A DNA stretch of 64,000 bases, from NCBI GenBank assembly GCA_949358305.1, contig OX442315.1, forward strand, positions 35,800,427-35,864,426. Direction: 5' to 3'. The DNA comes from Strigamia acuminata (lineage: Eukaryota > Arthropoda > Chilopoda > Geophilomorpha > Linotaeniidae). A program made the position numbers and the translations under genes. Below, in pieces: positions 22,801 to 35,541 of the stretch. Positions within the stretch are counted from its first letter, which is position 1. Every line of letters starts with the position of its first letter. A model generated the notes under the pieces. The model saw only the letters and a program-made list of their open reading frames with translations. It made no database searches and was not told the origin of the DNA.

Positions 22801-25466
22801 ATGAGGGTGATTGGATTGTGGATGGATTTTGCCATGGTAAGACAAATTTTGAGGATGAGTATAATTAGTAGTTACTTCACCTCTTGATGACATACAACTA
22901 ATGAATTACCTTATATTAATAGCGTCATGTTTTCAACCAAAAATACCAAACAGTTTTATTTATGGGATTAAAAAATGGGTAATTAAAAAATGTAATAATT
23001 TTTCTTTTGAAATTGTAATTTTATTATAATTCTTCCAGAACTGGGATGCAATTATTGATCACATGACCAGAATTGAAATTATATGTAAAAGTGGATATCA
23101 TTTAGAAAGCAGTGAAAACGCAACTGTACTTCTACAGTGCATTAATGGACAATATGATAACGAAATTCCAAAATGCATCGAAGATATTAGTACCGGTAAG
23201 GCTTTTTATTGATTGAATTGAGCAGTTGTTTTGCTAAGGGGACGATCGGCCAAGTCCCAAAGGTGCTGACTGCCCAATCTAGGCTGGTGGTAGAGAAACT
23301 ACATATGAAATTTGTAAATTGGGTCGATTATTTATTTAAAAAATGGGCCATTATTCACAATAATGCCCGGGCCGATATTTCTTGTCAATCTGCCGCTTGT
23401 GACACATAACAGGTGAGGTGAGTCCTGATATGCGTCTTGTAGTGTTTAAGTGTTTTGTTACCAGTCGGCACTTTGATCATGTGAACAAATAAACATCTCA
23501 GTTCATTACTGTAATACCATGTTCACACTAAGCTTTTGGATCTCATCCGAAACTGCGGATCTAAATCCAAGATTGGTGTGAACATTGAACTCCGTTCACG
23601 GATCTAGATCCGTGTGCCCCACAACTCGAGACGATTGGATTCGGATTGGAATTCATTAAATAATGTCAGCAGTCTGTAGCATTCCATTGCTGCGCATTAC
23701 TAAAACCCAGTTTGGTTTGATGGAATCATATTTTGGTGTGAACACAACTCCATCCAAGTGAATATTGGAACTCTGTTCAGTTGGATCTGATCGGGCAGAT
23801 CAGATCCAGCCAAACTCATCTGTTGGTGTGACTGTGAACATGGTATTACTCGACTAGTACACTTACTATAATACAAGGACATTACACGTCTCACACAGTA
23901 ATTTTTTGCAAGTTTGGAGACCGTCAAAATCCCCAAAAAAGAATGATTTTTTATCTATTACAGAACAGACAACAAAAGTTGATAGCGTGGAAGAATTATT
24001 AAGTCTTACCGAAGATGTCACTTTGCTGACTACTAATTTTCCTGATAAAACACCAAGCTACAACTCTTTTCTACCACACAAGGACAGCCTTCTTGCTTTT
24101 CTATTTGGAGGCGATGAAACTGTTTACCCTGTGGAATCAAAAATAACTAAAGACATTACTAATGAAGACCCAACTAATCTTCCATTTGAAGGAGTAAACA
24201 AAACCGGTTTCTCTTATGAAACAACAATAACTAAAGACATTACTACTGAAGTTCCAACTAATTTTCCATTGGTGCCTAATACTTTTCATCACAATTGGTT
24301 TAACAATGAGCTGTGGAGGTGGACCAAAATATATCTGTTTAGGAATTCTCCAGAAAAAACAACAGCGATTGAAGAGCATACCACAAAAGAGATTAATCTT
24401 GTTGATGAAACAACATATTTCAATATTTTTCCATCTGCATCAATAGATGTTGATAAAAATAGTCTTCCTTTTCCAAGAACTGCAGTAGAAGACATTACTA
24501 CGGAAGTGCCGACAACGACAACTAAAATTAAACATACCGGTAATCGATATAGTGATCGTAAATGCACATACGAACCGAAAGATAAAAACTTACTTGCATA
24601 TTTTAAAGGAAAACAATTGGATGGTGTGTATGGTCAATATCTTTAATTTTTGTTTGTTAATTTACCTGACTGGTTTTTTGGTAGATACTAAGCCAACAAA
24701 TATCAGCTTTAATGAAGTAATTACATTTCGGTGTTACGAAATAACGGACTTCTTGCTAGATGGAGATAAATCTGTTAAGTGTAATTACCTTAAGTGGAAA
24801 GGAATAATACCAACTTGTAGAAAGTTACAGCTACGCAGTGGTAAGCATTGGTGTTAGTCGCCATTCCTCTTACAAGCTCCGCCATCTGGCGGTCGATTGC
24901 CAAACAGATTGCCAAATGCATCCTGCTTTGAACAGCTTTAATTTAAATTTGCATTTTTGTTAAAGCAAAAAAAATAATAGTTAGAATATTGTTTTCATTT
25001 TCCTTTAATTATTTCAACAGTTGAAAACGCTCCTGTTATTACTTATGAGATAGAAGAACGAGACAAATTTGTGGACTACGAAGGAACTTTACACATTCCC
25101 CATGATTCAAAACTTTCACTTAGATGTTGGTGGTTTAAAATAAATGGGAATCCAAAATGGAAGTGGAATGGACAGGAAGTAAATTTTGAAAATGCTCAAC
25201 AATGTGAGTATTGTATAATTTTAAAGGCAAAAAAGTCAATGTAAAATGTTCATATTTTTATAGACTGGAATAATGAAGAATATTACGAATTAGAAATCAA
25301 AGGAGTATCATCAGAACACACCGGAAACTTTACTTGTACAAGTCCACATAATAAAAAGACACATGGAATCGACATTAAAATCGACGAAAGGCCAAAACTA
25401 AAGCGAACGACATCAACATTTCCAACAACTGCTAAATCCTGGTTGCATTCTTGCAGGGATAAATGA
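19820..25466 (+). CDS. WAP-like, 12-sushi, Ig-domain secreted or surface protein
   Basis: Exons: 19820-19960 (Cys-rich module SCSRLPCKNPRAKCICDGPC), then sushi/CCP exons 20014-20199, 20257-20404, 20467-20522, 20589-20762, 20822-20995, 21062-21247, 21469-21524, 21584-21740, 21803-22006, 22075-22145, 22202-22553, 22654-22836, 22923-22978, 23039-23195; Thr-rich linker 23964-24623; last sushi 24685-24840; Ig-like 25021-25203 and 25264-25466 (SSEHTGNFTC before the stop). I count 12 CCPs by their C...G...C...W...C pattern. The start is not resolved. A WAP module before many CCPs is the plan of nematode LEV-9, which clusters acetylcholine receptors; the extra linker, CCP and Ig are not in LEV-9. Function by inference is extracellular adhesion, receptor clustering or complement-like control. 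No C-terminal membrane helix is seen. Confidence 0.85.
23514..23846. mobile_element. TA-flanked MITE in sushi-gene intron
   Basis: The ends are ATACCATGTTCACA and its exact complement TGTGAACATGGTAT, flanked by TA on both sides. The 333-bp interior has repeated GGTGTGAAC and GGATCTAGATCC / CAGATCAGATC palindromes and no reading frame. It lies in the 0.77-kb intron before the Thr-rich linker exon. Confidence 0.82.
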
Positions 25467-26254
25467 TGTAATAATTGTTGTAATATATGTATCGATGTAA
25501 AAAAAAAAGTATAACATTTTATTTCAGTGTAAAAAAAATGGCGCACGTCAATACACGAACACAAAAGTACCGCACTAAATATAGAATACGGTATCTCATG
25601 GGAGCCAGCAATAAAATTAACAAAATAACAAGTTTTCAATTTAATATTTATAACATCTAACACCATTAATGGATCCTCAACGATACTTTTGAGTAATCAT
25701 GTGATCCCTCAACTAAATAAGGAAGAAGTCAATTTCAAAATAAAATGTTTTATACTCACTAAAATATGCCTAAAATAAATTATTTACTATTTACAAGCTC
25801 AAACAAACAACAAACATACAATAAATTTAAAGTGGCATCCGAATTTAGCGATTGTATTTCCTTTTTTAAAATTGCTGATTTGTTTGTTTTTGCTGTTGAC
25901 AACGAACTAAAGAATTTAAATTTTAAAACACTCGCTCTTTAACGGCTAAAAACATTTCAATTCATGATGGTTTACCTGGAACGGAGAAGACGGAACATTG
26001 TCCCAGCCGGGTGAAGTGGTGTAAATCTCGTTGTTCATCTTTGTGTCTGAAATTGAAATCAAATCAAACATTTTAAAACCAACGCACTTCGCGGTTTAAA
26101 AACTCAATTGATGACGTCGATACCACGTGACACAAATATGACGTCACTAAGCTGCATGGCTGGTTTCTGCAGGAATGTATTGAGACCTGTGATTGGATGT
26201 CTCCCCCCTTTACGGAACTAGGCGGGAATCACGTTTTCTCACAACCAAACTACG
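25467..26254. other. Intergenic, sushi gene to PPWD1
   Basis: AT-rich, with no gene recognised. Poly(A)-signal-like AATAAA occurs at about 25608. The last ~100 bases before 26255 would be the PPWD1 promoter and 5' UTR; part of this (CACGTTTTCTCACAACC) is duplicated near 60147. Confidence 0.5.
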
Positions 26255-29200
26255 ATGGCGGACAGCGATGCTAAATCCAAATCTGTCGACACAAAAACAG
26301 AGCTTAAACGACCTAGAAAAGAAGAAATTGAAGAAGACGATGACGATTCTTCCGATTCAGGTTGCATCGGACCGTTGCCCGAAGAAGCAGCGAAGCCAAA
26401 AAAGCGAAAAGGTTTAAACTCACGACATTTCTTGTTCATTTCTCTACAAATGTTTGAATCACGTTTCTTTATTTCCAGTTTTACCTTACGGCCAAGTATA
26501 TTTAAGCAATATTCCATCAACAGAGGTGTATGAGAAAAGTTACATGCATCGAGAAACAGTAACTCACATCGCTGTCACAAAGTAAACATTTTATTTTATG
26601 AAAATTAAATAAAATAATTTATGTTTGATTTATTTTTAGAACGGAATTTGTCATTACAGCAAGCAGTGATGGCCACGTGAAATTTTGGAAAAAAGACGAC
26701 GAGGGAATTGAATTTGTCAAGCATTTCAGAAGTCACATAGGAAATATTCAATGTTTAGCAGTCAGTTCGGACGGGATGTTACTATGCACAGGATCAAATG
26801 ATAAATCGTTGAAAGTTTTTGATGTCGTTAATTTTGGTGATTATTAAGAAATATAGCGTCCGATTTATTTATTGAATAATTTTTCTTCGTAGATATGATC
26901 AATATGATGCGTTTGGATTATGTTCCCGGCTGTTGTGAATGGGTTTATTGCTCTGGCGATGCAATTTCAGCCTTAGCAGTGTAATTTCTTTGTGAATACG
27001 AATGTGAAAATGTATTTTTGACCTCTTTTTGTTATTTTTAAATTTTAGATCCGACAGCGAAAGCAGTAAAATATACGTGTACGATGGAAATGGGACTAAC
27101 AAGCCGTTAACGGTTTTAGACACGCTTCACAAGCACAAAGTTGTCATCATAAAAGTAATAAAATAAAATCTGGAATTAAAATCTGCTTGGAAATAATGCA
27201 TTTTTAAAGAAGTAAAACTATTTTTTTGCGTCAAAAAACGCTGAATTATAGTTTTATTTATACTTTTTGTATAAAAATGTCAAAAAATTCATTTTTGCAA
27301 TGAAAAATAACTTTTATTGGTCAAAAATGAATGTAATGAATGTATTTATCATATAATTCTAAAACATTCATTTTGTATTTAAAAGTGTATTTTTGTGCTA
27401 AAAAAAAAAGCAACTTTTCATCCATAATTGAATTTTTATGCCTGAAAAAATGCATTTTCTATGCAATTTTGTTGGGAATAATAACTAATTTTTTTTAAGA
27501 GACATTTAAACGATTCATGCGGTTAAAATAAATGCTTTTTAATGTTTGTTTACAGTACAATTCTGTGTACGAAGTCGTGGTTTCGGTAGATAAGTCAGGT
27601 ATGCTCGAATACTGGACCGGCCCAAAGAAAGATTACCGATTTCCCAAGAATTTCTTCGAGTCTAAACTCGACACAGATTTGTACGAATTTGTCAAGGTAT
27701 TTTTAGAAAATTAGAAAAAATTGTTCTAAGAAACCTTTATAAATTAATTTCGATTTTTGTTTATTTTTTAGAATAAAACTCACCCGACGGGTATCGCGTT
27801 TTCCAATGACGGCAAACAATTTGCCACGATTTCATCCGACAGAAGAGTCCGCGTTTTCAAATTCCTAACGGGCAAACTGAGCAAAGTATTCGACGAATCT
27901 CTGCAGCAATTCACCGAGCTCCAACAAGTGAGGCTTCGAAACGAATTTCAAAATTGTCTAATTTAATATTCGACACTTATTTCACTTTAGACTCAACAAT
28001 TATTACCTAATATGGAATTCGGTCGACGAATGGCCGTCGAAAGAGATCTAGAAAAATCGGAAGCGCTTCATTTTGCCAATATAAGTAAATTAAATGGACA
28101 AAATAAAAATTTAAAAGTATAATTTATTAATAATTTTTTTTGTTTACCACAGCATTCGACGAAAGCGGCCATTTTCTTCTCTACGCTACAATGATCGGCG
28201 TCAAAGTGATCAATTTATACTCGAGTCGGTGCGTTCGTTTGATCGGAAAACCAGAAAACATCCGATTCTTACAATTAGCGATATTTCAAGTACGAAATCA
28301 GTTTAAAACATCGAACCGAACATGAAAAAAACAATTTATTTGTATTTTTAAACAGGGAAGGATAAAAAAACTGAAAGCCGCAGTCACGGTGGAGATGCAG
28401 GCGTCCGACAATCCGAATTTGGAAGGCGGTCTGTGCGATCCGACGCTCTTTTGTACCGGTTTCAAAAAGAATCGATTTTACATGTTTACGAAACGTGAAC
28501 CCGAAGACACAAAAACGGTTGACAATGAACGAGACGTGTTCAATGAGAAACCGTCCAAAGAAGACATCATTGCAGCAACAGAAGTAAATCAACGATTAAA
28601 CAAATTTGTATGAATATTTAAAATTTTGCACATTTCAGTCGTCCGGTGCAGAGAGATTATACAATAATTGCATTATTCACACGTCGCTCGGAGATATTCA
28701 TTGTACCCTTTTCGCCAAAGAGTTGAGTATTAAAAATGTCGGAGTTTTGATGGATTTAAAATTAATTGAAAATCGTTTTAAGGTGCCCCAAAACTGTGGA
28801 GAATTTCTGCGTGCACGCAAAAGGCGGGTACTACAACACTCACGTGTTTCATCGAGTTATTAAAGGGTTCATGATTCAAACTGGAGACCCCGTTGGGTGT
28901 GGAACGGGCGGCGAATCGATTTGGGGCGGCGAATTCGAGGACGAATTTCATCCGGCGTTGAGACACGACAAACCGTACACATTAAGCATGGCCAATGCCG
29001 GGCCCAACACGAATGGCTCGCAATTTTTCGTCACCGTTATACCGACTGTAAGTCTCTTGTTTACTGATTTTTATATCATTTCAATACGTATTAAATTTAT
29101 TTGTTTTGTTTTTCTTTCCAGCCGTGGTTGGACAATAAACATACGGTGTTTGGACGTGTCACACGAGGCATGGAAGTTGTTCAAAACATCAGCAATGTCA

Positions 29201-29265
29201 AAACAAATCCGAAAACAGATAAACCATACGATGATGTCATAATTGTTAGCATTACTATGAAATGA
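26255..29265 (+). CDS. PPWD1: Peptidylprolyl isomerase with WD40 repeats, PPWD1
   Basis: Thirteen exons: 26255-26411, 26479-26581, 26640-26836, 26893-26980, 27049-27154, 27556-27696, 27772-27927, 27991-28084, 28153-28289, 28356-28583, 28639-28721, 28783-29047, 29122-29265. Acidic N-terminus with [14 protein letters not shown], a WD40 propeller ([38 protein letters not shown]), the linker KREPEDTK and [12 protein letters not shown], then a cyclophilin domain. Active-site residues are present: [28 protein letters not shown] and [17 protein letters not shown]1 is a nuclear cyclophilin of activated spliceosomes; it isomerises prolyl bonds in splicing factors. Length is close to the human 646 aa. 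An exon-1 fragment is duplicated at about 60147-60240. Confidence 0.96.
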
Positions 29266-29664
29266 GACGTTTTTATTCATTTTTATTTGTTAATAAATTG
29301 ATTGGCTTGACTTTTGCGTTGTTTTTTTTTTTTTTTTTTAGTTCAGATAGACGTTATGAAATTATTTCTGACTCGAAACTGCTGAGTAATGATTACTGCT
29401 ACAATTTACAGTTGTCTTTAATATTTATGGGATGATTGATATTTATTCAGCTCGCCAGATATTTTTACCGGCATTTATCGTCGCCTATTGGTACAAATTA
29501 TAAACATTAAAAACCAATGGCCGTGCTGAAAGTAAGTATGGCCGCTTCGAGTCGAGTAAGAAACCTCAGGTCGGGTCGTTCCGTTCGCAGTTAGCTCGAC
29601 TCAATTCAAGCCACTAAAAGCACGATAAATTCGATTGTGCTAATAATTATTTTCCCATTGGCAG

Positions 29665-30061
29665 ATCTGTACGAAAACAGCGAAGATATTTTAAAAATAG
29701 TCTTTACCAAAGGTCGGTTTTTTCGCCCGGTGGTGAATTTCGAGATTAAAATAATAAAAACAAAATAAAATGACATGACACGAAATGTTTAATAAATATA
29801 TTTTTCCAGACCCGACGGGGAATGTGAAGGAAACACTGCGGAATATTATCGACAGGGAATATGTGCACAAGACGAAGAAGTTGGCCTATTTGAGTGGTTT
29901 AGTCAAGTTCAATCAAAACGTCCAAAATATACGTGAAATTAAATTGAGTTTGGAGGAAATATTAGTTTGGTAAGCGAGAAATTAAACGTTGTGATGATTT
30001 TTGATTCGATTTATTTAGAATGTTATTTTTTAGCGTTTATTTAATGAGGCGCGTGAAGTGA
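29665..30061 (+). CDS. Small gene of unknown function, 3' exons
   Basis: Three exons with clean splice sites and phases: 29665-29712 (LYENSEDILKIVFTK), 29810-29969 (DPTGNVKETL ... SLEEILV) and 30034-30061 (CVYLMRRVK, stop). A short ATG exon at 29518-29532 (MAVLK then GTAAGT) is possible but out of phase. The protein looks helical and charged; I do not recognise the family. A diverged copy with a frameshift lies at 48640-48800, in the same position relative to the paralogous MYND gene. Confidence 0.55.
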
Positions 30062-30333
30062 GGGCAGCAGGTCGGCGAGCAATGATAATTTAAAAAAAGA
30101 AGAAATGTAAATATTTTTCTGATGTGGTTTTTGTAAAGTAATCTTCAATAGATATTTTTAAAAATCTTGTTTAATTGGGTTTTGTCAAAACCCAATTTGA
30201 ATGATTAGAACGGAATAAACGTGTTCGTTGATGAATATTTTTATACCCTTTAATATAATTCAAACGCATAAACAAGAACACAAAATGAAATATAAAGGTA
30301 CAATATTAAAAATTGCAAAAAGTGATGACATAC

Positions 30334-31820
30334 TTAAGACAAGTTAGAATAACAAATTAAGTTGTGCTTCAAAATCTTCCAATCATCGATCTGGCATTGC
30401 TGACAGCAGTAAGCCGCTCTGTGACATTTGCTGCACTTCAATACTGAACCCATCTTCCCACAGTAACGACAACGACTGGCGTCTGGATCGGCATCAAAGA
30501 GAACATTTTGACCATCATCCACACGAATCAATTGTTTTCCATCCATCGCAATCTTGAAATAAGGGTTTCGAATAGTAATCTTGCATCCATAGCCCAGCTT
30601 ATCATAAATCCAGGTATCTTGATTAGTATTGCAAATTGTCACTCGCTCCACATCCCCATTTCCGTCCTGTACAATCACGTGGATTCCATTCATTCCATGC
30701 ACGGGTTCATCAATAACCACGCAGCTTAACGCCCGCTGCTCGTAAACTCGGTTCGCCAATTGAGACATTTCTTTTAACGTGATCGGTTGCATATCTGCCG
30801 AACTCAGCGGTGCAGTTTGCTTCGGACACCGAATCGTATTGATACTGGACTTCTTACACTCCCCAAAAAGAATAAATGTTTCTTTGACCGTTGTCCTGTG
30901 CGCTATTGTTACCGCAACTCTACCGGGATCGGTCAATTTCGTTTCAGTTAATTCGGCAACAACGACCGGTGCAACATCAATTTGCTGCGAGGGCGCACAG
31001 CAACCAATAAAAGACTCCAAAAGGGATTTTTCCACACATTCAACTGGCAAGAAATATGGTAACAATAATTTCTCCGCTTCCAAACCCATCTTGTAATACT
31101 TTTCACCATCATTTCTACAACTGCCCCGTAACCCTGTTATGTAATAAATTTGGGGTCTATTTATCTCGTCGGATGGCGCCAAAGCCAAATACTTCTCGCA
31201 AGCACGCATCAATACTTTTTTATTAGGATCTGCAGATGCATTCAGAAAAATTGCCTTTAAAAACCAAAGTTTAAAATCATTCGGAAACTTTTCCAAAGCA
31301 GCATTCAGCACTTTCAATCCTTTTGGTATTTCGTCAAATTGAAAGTGTGCAGTGGCCAATGATCGCCGAAACCAAACAAAGTCGGGATAAATCTGAATGC
31401 ATTCCTCGAGCAGTTTACTGTTTTGTTTCAAACAGTTTAGATTATTCTTTACAAGACACACCCGCAAATCCCTATCGAAGGTACTTGGTGTCGTTGTAAT
31501 TTCCATGCCCATCATTTCGGTCACAGTCATCACTCGTCGGCAAAAATCGCTATCGACAGCAAACTCCGAAATGCAAATACTTTCAGCAAGATGGCGAATA
31601 CACTCATCCAAAAGACCTTGTTGAAAGAATTCAACAGCCAGGTCAAAGTGAACGAGCACCTTAATTAGTACTTTGGCGGTCACCGATCCCTTTTTTGAAA
31701 ATTCCTCCAGAACTTCAACATCAAAATCGTATCTCTTGTTAGAAAATGGAATATATTGTTTCTCATATGTCTCAGCCATTTCCGAAATGGTTTGATACAA
31801 TTTGCCACTTCTTCCATGAC
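30334..31820 (-). pseudogene. TPR/Sel1/MYND gene, 3' half, separated by 10-kb insertion
   Basis: This is the C-terminal half of a gene whose N-terminal half is at 41825-43546. It begins, after the insertion, with GHGRSGKLYQTISEMAE, which corresponds to GSGKLYQTISEMAE in the middle of the intact paralogue. It ends with a complete MYND finger (CRYCGKMG, CSKCH, YCCQQCQ, HNLIC). No stop or frameshift is seen apart from the insertion, so the disruption looks recent. An internal Met (31800) would allow a 488-residue product if a new promoter were used. Confidence 0.85.
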
Positions 31821-31822
31821 CG

Positions 31823-33541
31823 TGTGACGATGACCTTTCGATGACGCTATCCGCTCAAAATGTGTATTTTGGCATAACAAGCAAGTCTATCAATTCTAGT
31901 AGTTGAGAGATAAGTTAACAAACCTAAAGTGTGAACTGGGTAAAATAATGAAACCGGTGGTTATCAAGACATAACATGATTTATTGATATATAAATATAA
32001 TCACCGTGAAGTGATTATATTAATCAATTCGCATAAACTACAGTTATACATTAACTATGCCGACAAGTGGCCGTATAAATGGGTAGATAACTATACATAC
32101 AGTTGCCTAACCGGCGCTATGATAATATCAAGTCGGCTTCATCGGGTCAGTAAGATGTCGTCTGAATCGGTTGATTATTTGGTCCTAATTGCACATCGGG
32201 GTCTGGTTCAAATCTGTAATGAAAAAGTTAGTATCCGAGGACGTCCGGTTGACGGTATCTGCATCGCCACAAACTTGGGGCGGTTATTGGTTTAAATGGC
32301 TTGTGAGAGCCATTTACCAATTGACCTCTTATAAGTGGTTTAAGACATTTATAATTGGTGTGATACGTCAAATTGGTTCTTCATACGAGAGTAAACTGTT
32401 GCGAGTTTACAATCATAACTTCTGGTTCCGTGCAATGGATGCATTTATTAGAGTATTACTTTTCAGTAAATACTCGTAATAATTCTGCTTACATAAAGTT
32501 GGCAATTTAGCTACACATTTACTGGCAAGTAAATGCTAATGTAGCTAGTCTTCAGTTTTGTACAGTTCTGGAAGAAGTATCCATGTTTATGCACAATGCT
32601 GAGTTGTGACATAAACTAGCTGGGGATTTAATCTAACTAAACTTTTCCGAGTTTAGTTATTTCAACCCTAATGTTACATTTTTGACACGCTGTTCGGCAG
32701 CCGTGGTTTACTGTAACTGGCAGGCCTTGTGGAACACTTGTTGAATTATATCCGGCCCGACGGGATTCTTACCACTCATCGCCGCGACCTGATCTCCTCA
32801 CGGCCACACAGCCGTCATCGGGCACCCGGACATGGAGGCATCATATCACCCATCTCCACGTCAAGTGTACGCCGTATGTAGGTTGTCATAGGCCCGCAGT
32901 ATAAGGGGCATTGACTGCGCAATCAACAGACAAGCAAGTGTCTGCGCAATCAACATGACAACCGGAGTAGTAGAAAGGGCTCAAGAAAACATATAGTCAA
33001 AATATCTGGTCAAGAGCGAGCTACTTCCTGTTGCGAGGAAGTATATACTCGGGGAAAACAATAGCTTGACCATTGCTCCAATGAGAGCAGTGGTCCCCTG
33101 AATCCCTCCAATCACTGGTCAGAGTGATGGGATACTCAGGACACATTTCCAGTCCAGGTGGTCAACAGGAACTGGATACACAGGCCATAGCTCTCTGCTA
33201 GGTCAGGACAGGAACTGGATAGCGAGGAACACTTTTGGATTAAGTCTTTCAACTTAACCAAGGGGGGTCCGAGCTGGAAGCAGGTGCAGAGGGGTGAGTT
33301 AATCCCCTAAACCTAGTTTTGTGATAACTTGACAAGAGTTGTCACAAAACAGTTTAATATCAATATTTACTTCAATAAATAAAGATAAAGTTGATTCTCT
33401 ACATTGAAATCACATAAAAGTTGCATTTTATGTGATTTTACATCAAACTGGAAATTCTGTTCGAATTTGCCACTTTTGGTCGTCAGCGCCATCTATTGGC
33501 GAAATTGTCGTTATATCGAGTGGAGAAGGCCGTGACCGTCA
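31823..33541. repeat. Left terminal direct repeat (LTR-like)
   Basis: It matches 40104-41822 at a constant offset of 8281; the open frames in both copies translate identically. It contains TATATAC at 33042-33048 and AATAAATAAAG near 33376, which would fit promoter and poly(A) roles for plus-strand transcription. Many hexaloop hairpins occur, for example GTAAACT/AGTTTAC (32391-32410), AACTAAACT/AGTTTAGTT (32635-32658) and ACTTCCT/AGGAAGT (33023-33042). Open frames of 103 and 96 codons have no family resemblance and are probably not genes. Confidence 0.88.
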
Positions 33542-34009
33542 TACATCCCCCTTAATCACTGGAATTATGTAAATAATTACACGTGATTTTCGCCGATAAT
33601 CGTCTCGATATACGACACTGTTCATTGTGGATCAGCAAACGTTACGTATCTTGTAAAAGATATCTAACAATGCAAATATAATAAAGAGTGAGGATTATTC
33701 ATTTCAAATTATATTTTTGACCATTAATAATTTATTCAATCATTAACCGTTCAGGTGACTTCGGAGATGAATTGTTTTCCTGAATTTATACAAAATCAGA
33801 AAAACAACCAATCGTGAAAACTGGCATCGAAAGTATTTAATAATATATTTTGTACAAAATATAAATTAAATCACGTCTTTAGAATATTCTTAATAATTTT
33901 AAGATTATTAATAAATGTTCAAAAATCCGTTTTAATCTTTGAGATCAATCATCAAGTCGACATTCAAAAAAATTAATAATAATTTTTTACAATCATTAGT
34001 AAGTGTTCA

Positions 34010-35541
34010 AACGGATGTTTCATTTCTTTTAATATTTTGATTAAAAATATTAAAAAGAAACCTGGTCCAATTTCTTAGTTTATTTCTCAGAAAAGAAAGT
34101 AAACACAAGAAATTAATCTTCTAATTTTCAAAAGAAAATTTGCTGTTTCATTTCTTTTAATATTTCAATCAAAAATATTAACAAGAAACTCGGTCAAATT
34201 TCTTAGTTTATTTCTCAGAAAAGAAAGTAAACACAAGAAATTAATCTTCTAATTTTCAAAAGAAAATTTGCTGTTTTCATTTCTTTTAATATTTCGATTA
34301 AAAATATTAAAAAGAAACCTGGTCAAATTTCTTAGTTTATTTCTCATAAAAGAAAGTAAACACAAGAAATTAATCTTCTAATTTTCAAAAGAAAATTTGC
34401 TGTTTTCATTTCTTTTAATATTTCGATTAAAAATATTAAAAAGAAACCTGGTCAAATTTCTTAGTTTATTTCTCATAAAAGAAAGTAAACACAAGAAATT
34501 AATCTTCAAATTTTCGTGAGAAAATTGCTGTTTCATTTCCTTTAATATTTTCGATCAAAAATACTAAAAAGAAATCTGGTCAAATTTCTTAGTTTATTTC
34601 TCATAAAAGAAAGTAAACACAAGAAATTAATCTTCTAATTTTCAAAAGAAAATTTGCTGTTTTCATTTCTTTTAATATTTCGATTAAAAATATTAAAAAG
34701 AAACCTGGTCAAATTTCTTAGTTTATTTCTCATAAAAGAAAGTAAACACAAGAAATTAATCTTCTAATTTTCAAAAGAAAATTTGCTGTTTTCATTTCTT
34801 TTAATATTTCGATTAAAAATATTAAAAAGAAACCTGGTCAAATTTCTTAGTTTATTTCTCATAAAAGAAAGTAAACACAAGAAATTAATCTTCAAATTTT
34901 CGTGAGAAAATTGCTGTTTCATTTCTTTTAATATTTTCGATTAAAAATACTAAAAGGAAATCTGGTCAAATTTCTTAGTTTATTTCTCAGAAAAGAAAGT
35001 AAACACAAGAAATTAATCTTCTAATTTTCAAAAGAAAATTTGCTGTTTCCTTTCTTTTAATATTTTCGATTAAAAATACTAAAAGGAAATCTGGTCAAAT
35101 TTCTTAGTTTATTTCTCATAAAAGAAAGTAAACACAAGAAATTAATCTTCAAATTTTCGTGAGAAAATTGCTGTTTCATTTCTTTTAATATTTTCGATTA
35201 AAAATACTAAAAGGAAATCTGGTCAAATTTCTTAGTTTATTTCTCAGAAAAGAAAGTAAACACAAGAAATTAATCTTCTAATTTTCAAAAGAAAATTTGC
35301 TGTTTCCTTTCTTTTAATATTTTCGATTAAAAATACTAAAAGGAAATCTGGTCAAATTTCTTAGTTTATTTCTCATAAAAGAAAGTAAACACAAGAAATT
35401 AATCTTCAAATTTTCGTGAGAAAATTGCTGTTTCATTTCTTTTAATATTTTCGATTAAAAATACTAAAAGGAAATCTGGTCAAATTTCTTAGTTTATTTC
35501 TCAGAAAAGAAAGTAAACACAAGAAATTAATCTTCTAATTT
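34010..35541. repeat. Tandem array, ~128-bp unit, 12 copies, two subtypes
   Basis: Units start at about 34021, 34149, 34279, 34407, 34534, 34664, 34793, 34920, 35049, 35177, 35306 and 35434. Subtype A has TTCTAATTTTCAAAAGAAAA, subtype B has TTCAAATTTTCGTGAGAAAA. The right part alternates A and B, so it has grown as ~257-bp dimers. Each unit carries hairpins with 6-nt loops, such as TTTAATATTT-cgatta-AAAATATTAAA and TTTCT-cataaa-AGAAA. Confidence 0.93.

Noticed and set aside
23209-23409. 66-codon frame in the sushi-gene intron as an extra exon
   Set aside because: It contains no sushi or other cysteine pattern and is not needed to join the flanking exons in phase.
26239-26520. 93-codon minus-strand frame with a Ser run opposite PPWD1 exon 1
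   Set aside because: It is the antisense of the acidic GAT/GAA-rich PPWD1 N-terminus.
32180-32230. tRNA-like or SINE internal promoter (GGTTCAAATCT resembles a B box)
   Set aside because: No A box or cloverleaf fits at the expected distance.
31984-32479. Open frames of 103 and 96 codons, repeated identically at 40265-40760, as LTR-encoded genes
   Set aside because: They overlap each other in different frames, have no domain pattern, and are identical only because the terminal repeats are identical.
34010-35541. CRISPR-like array of regular repeats
   Set aside because: Repeats are ~128 bp, directly contiguous and without unique spacers, in an animal genome; this is a minisatellite-type array.
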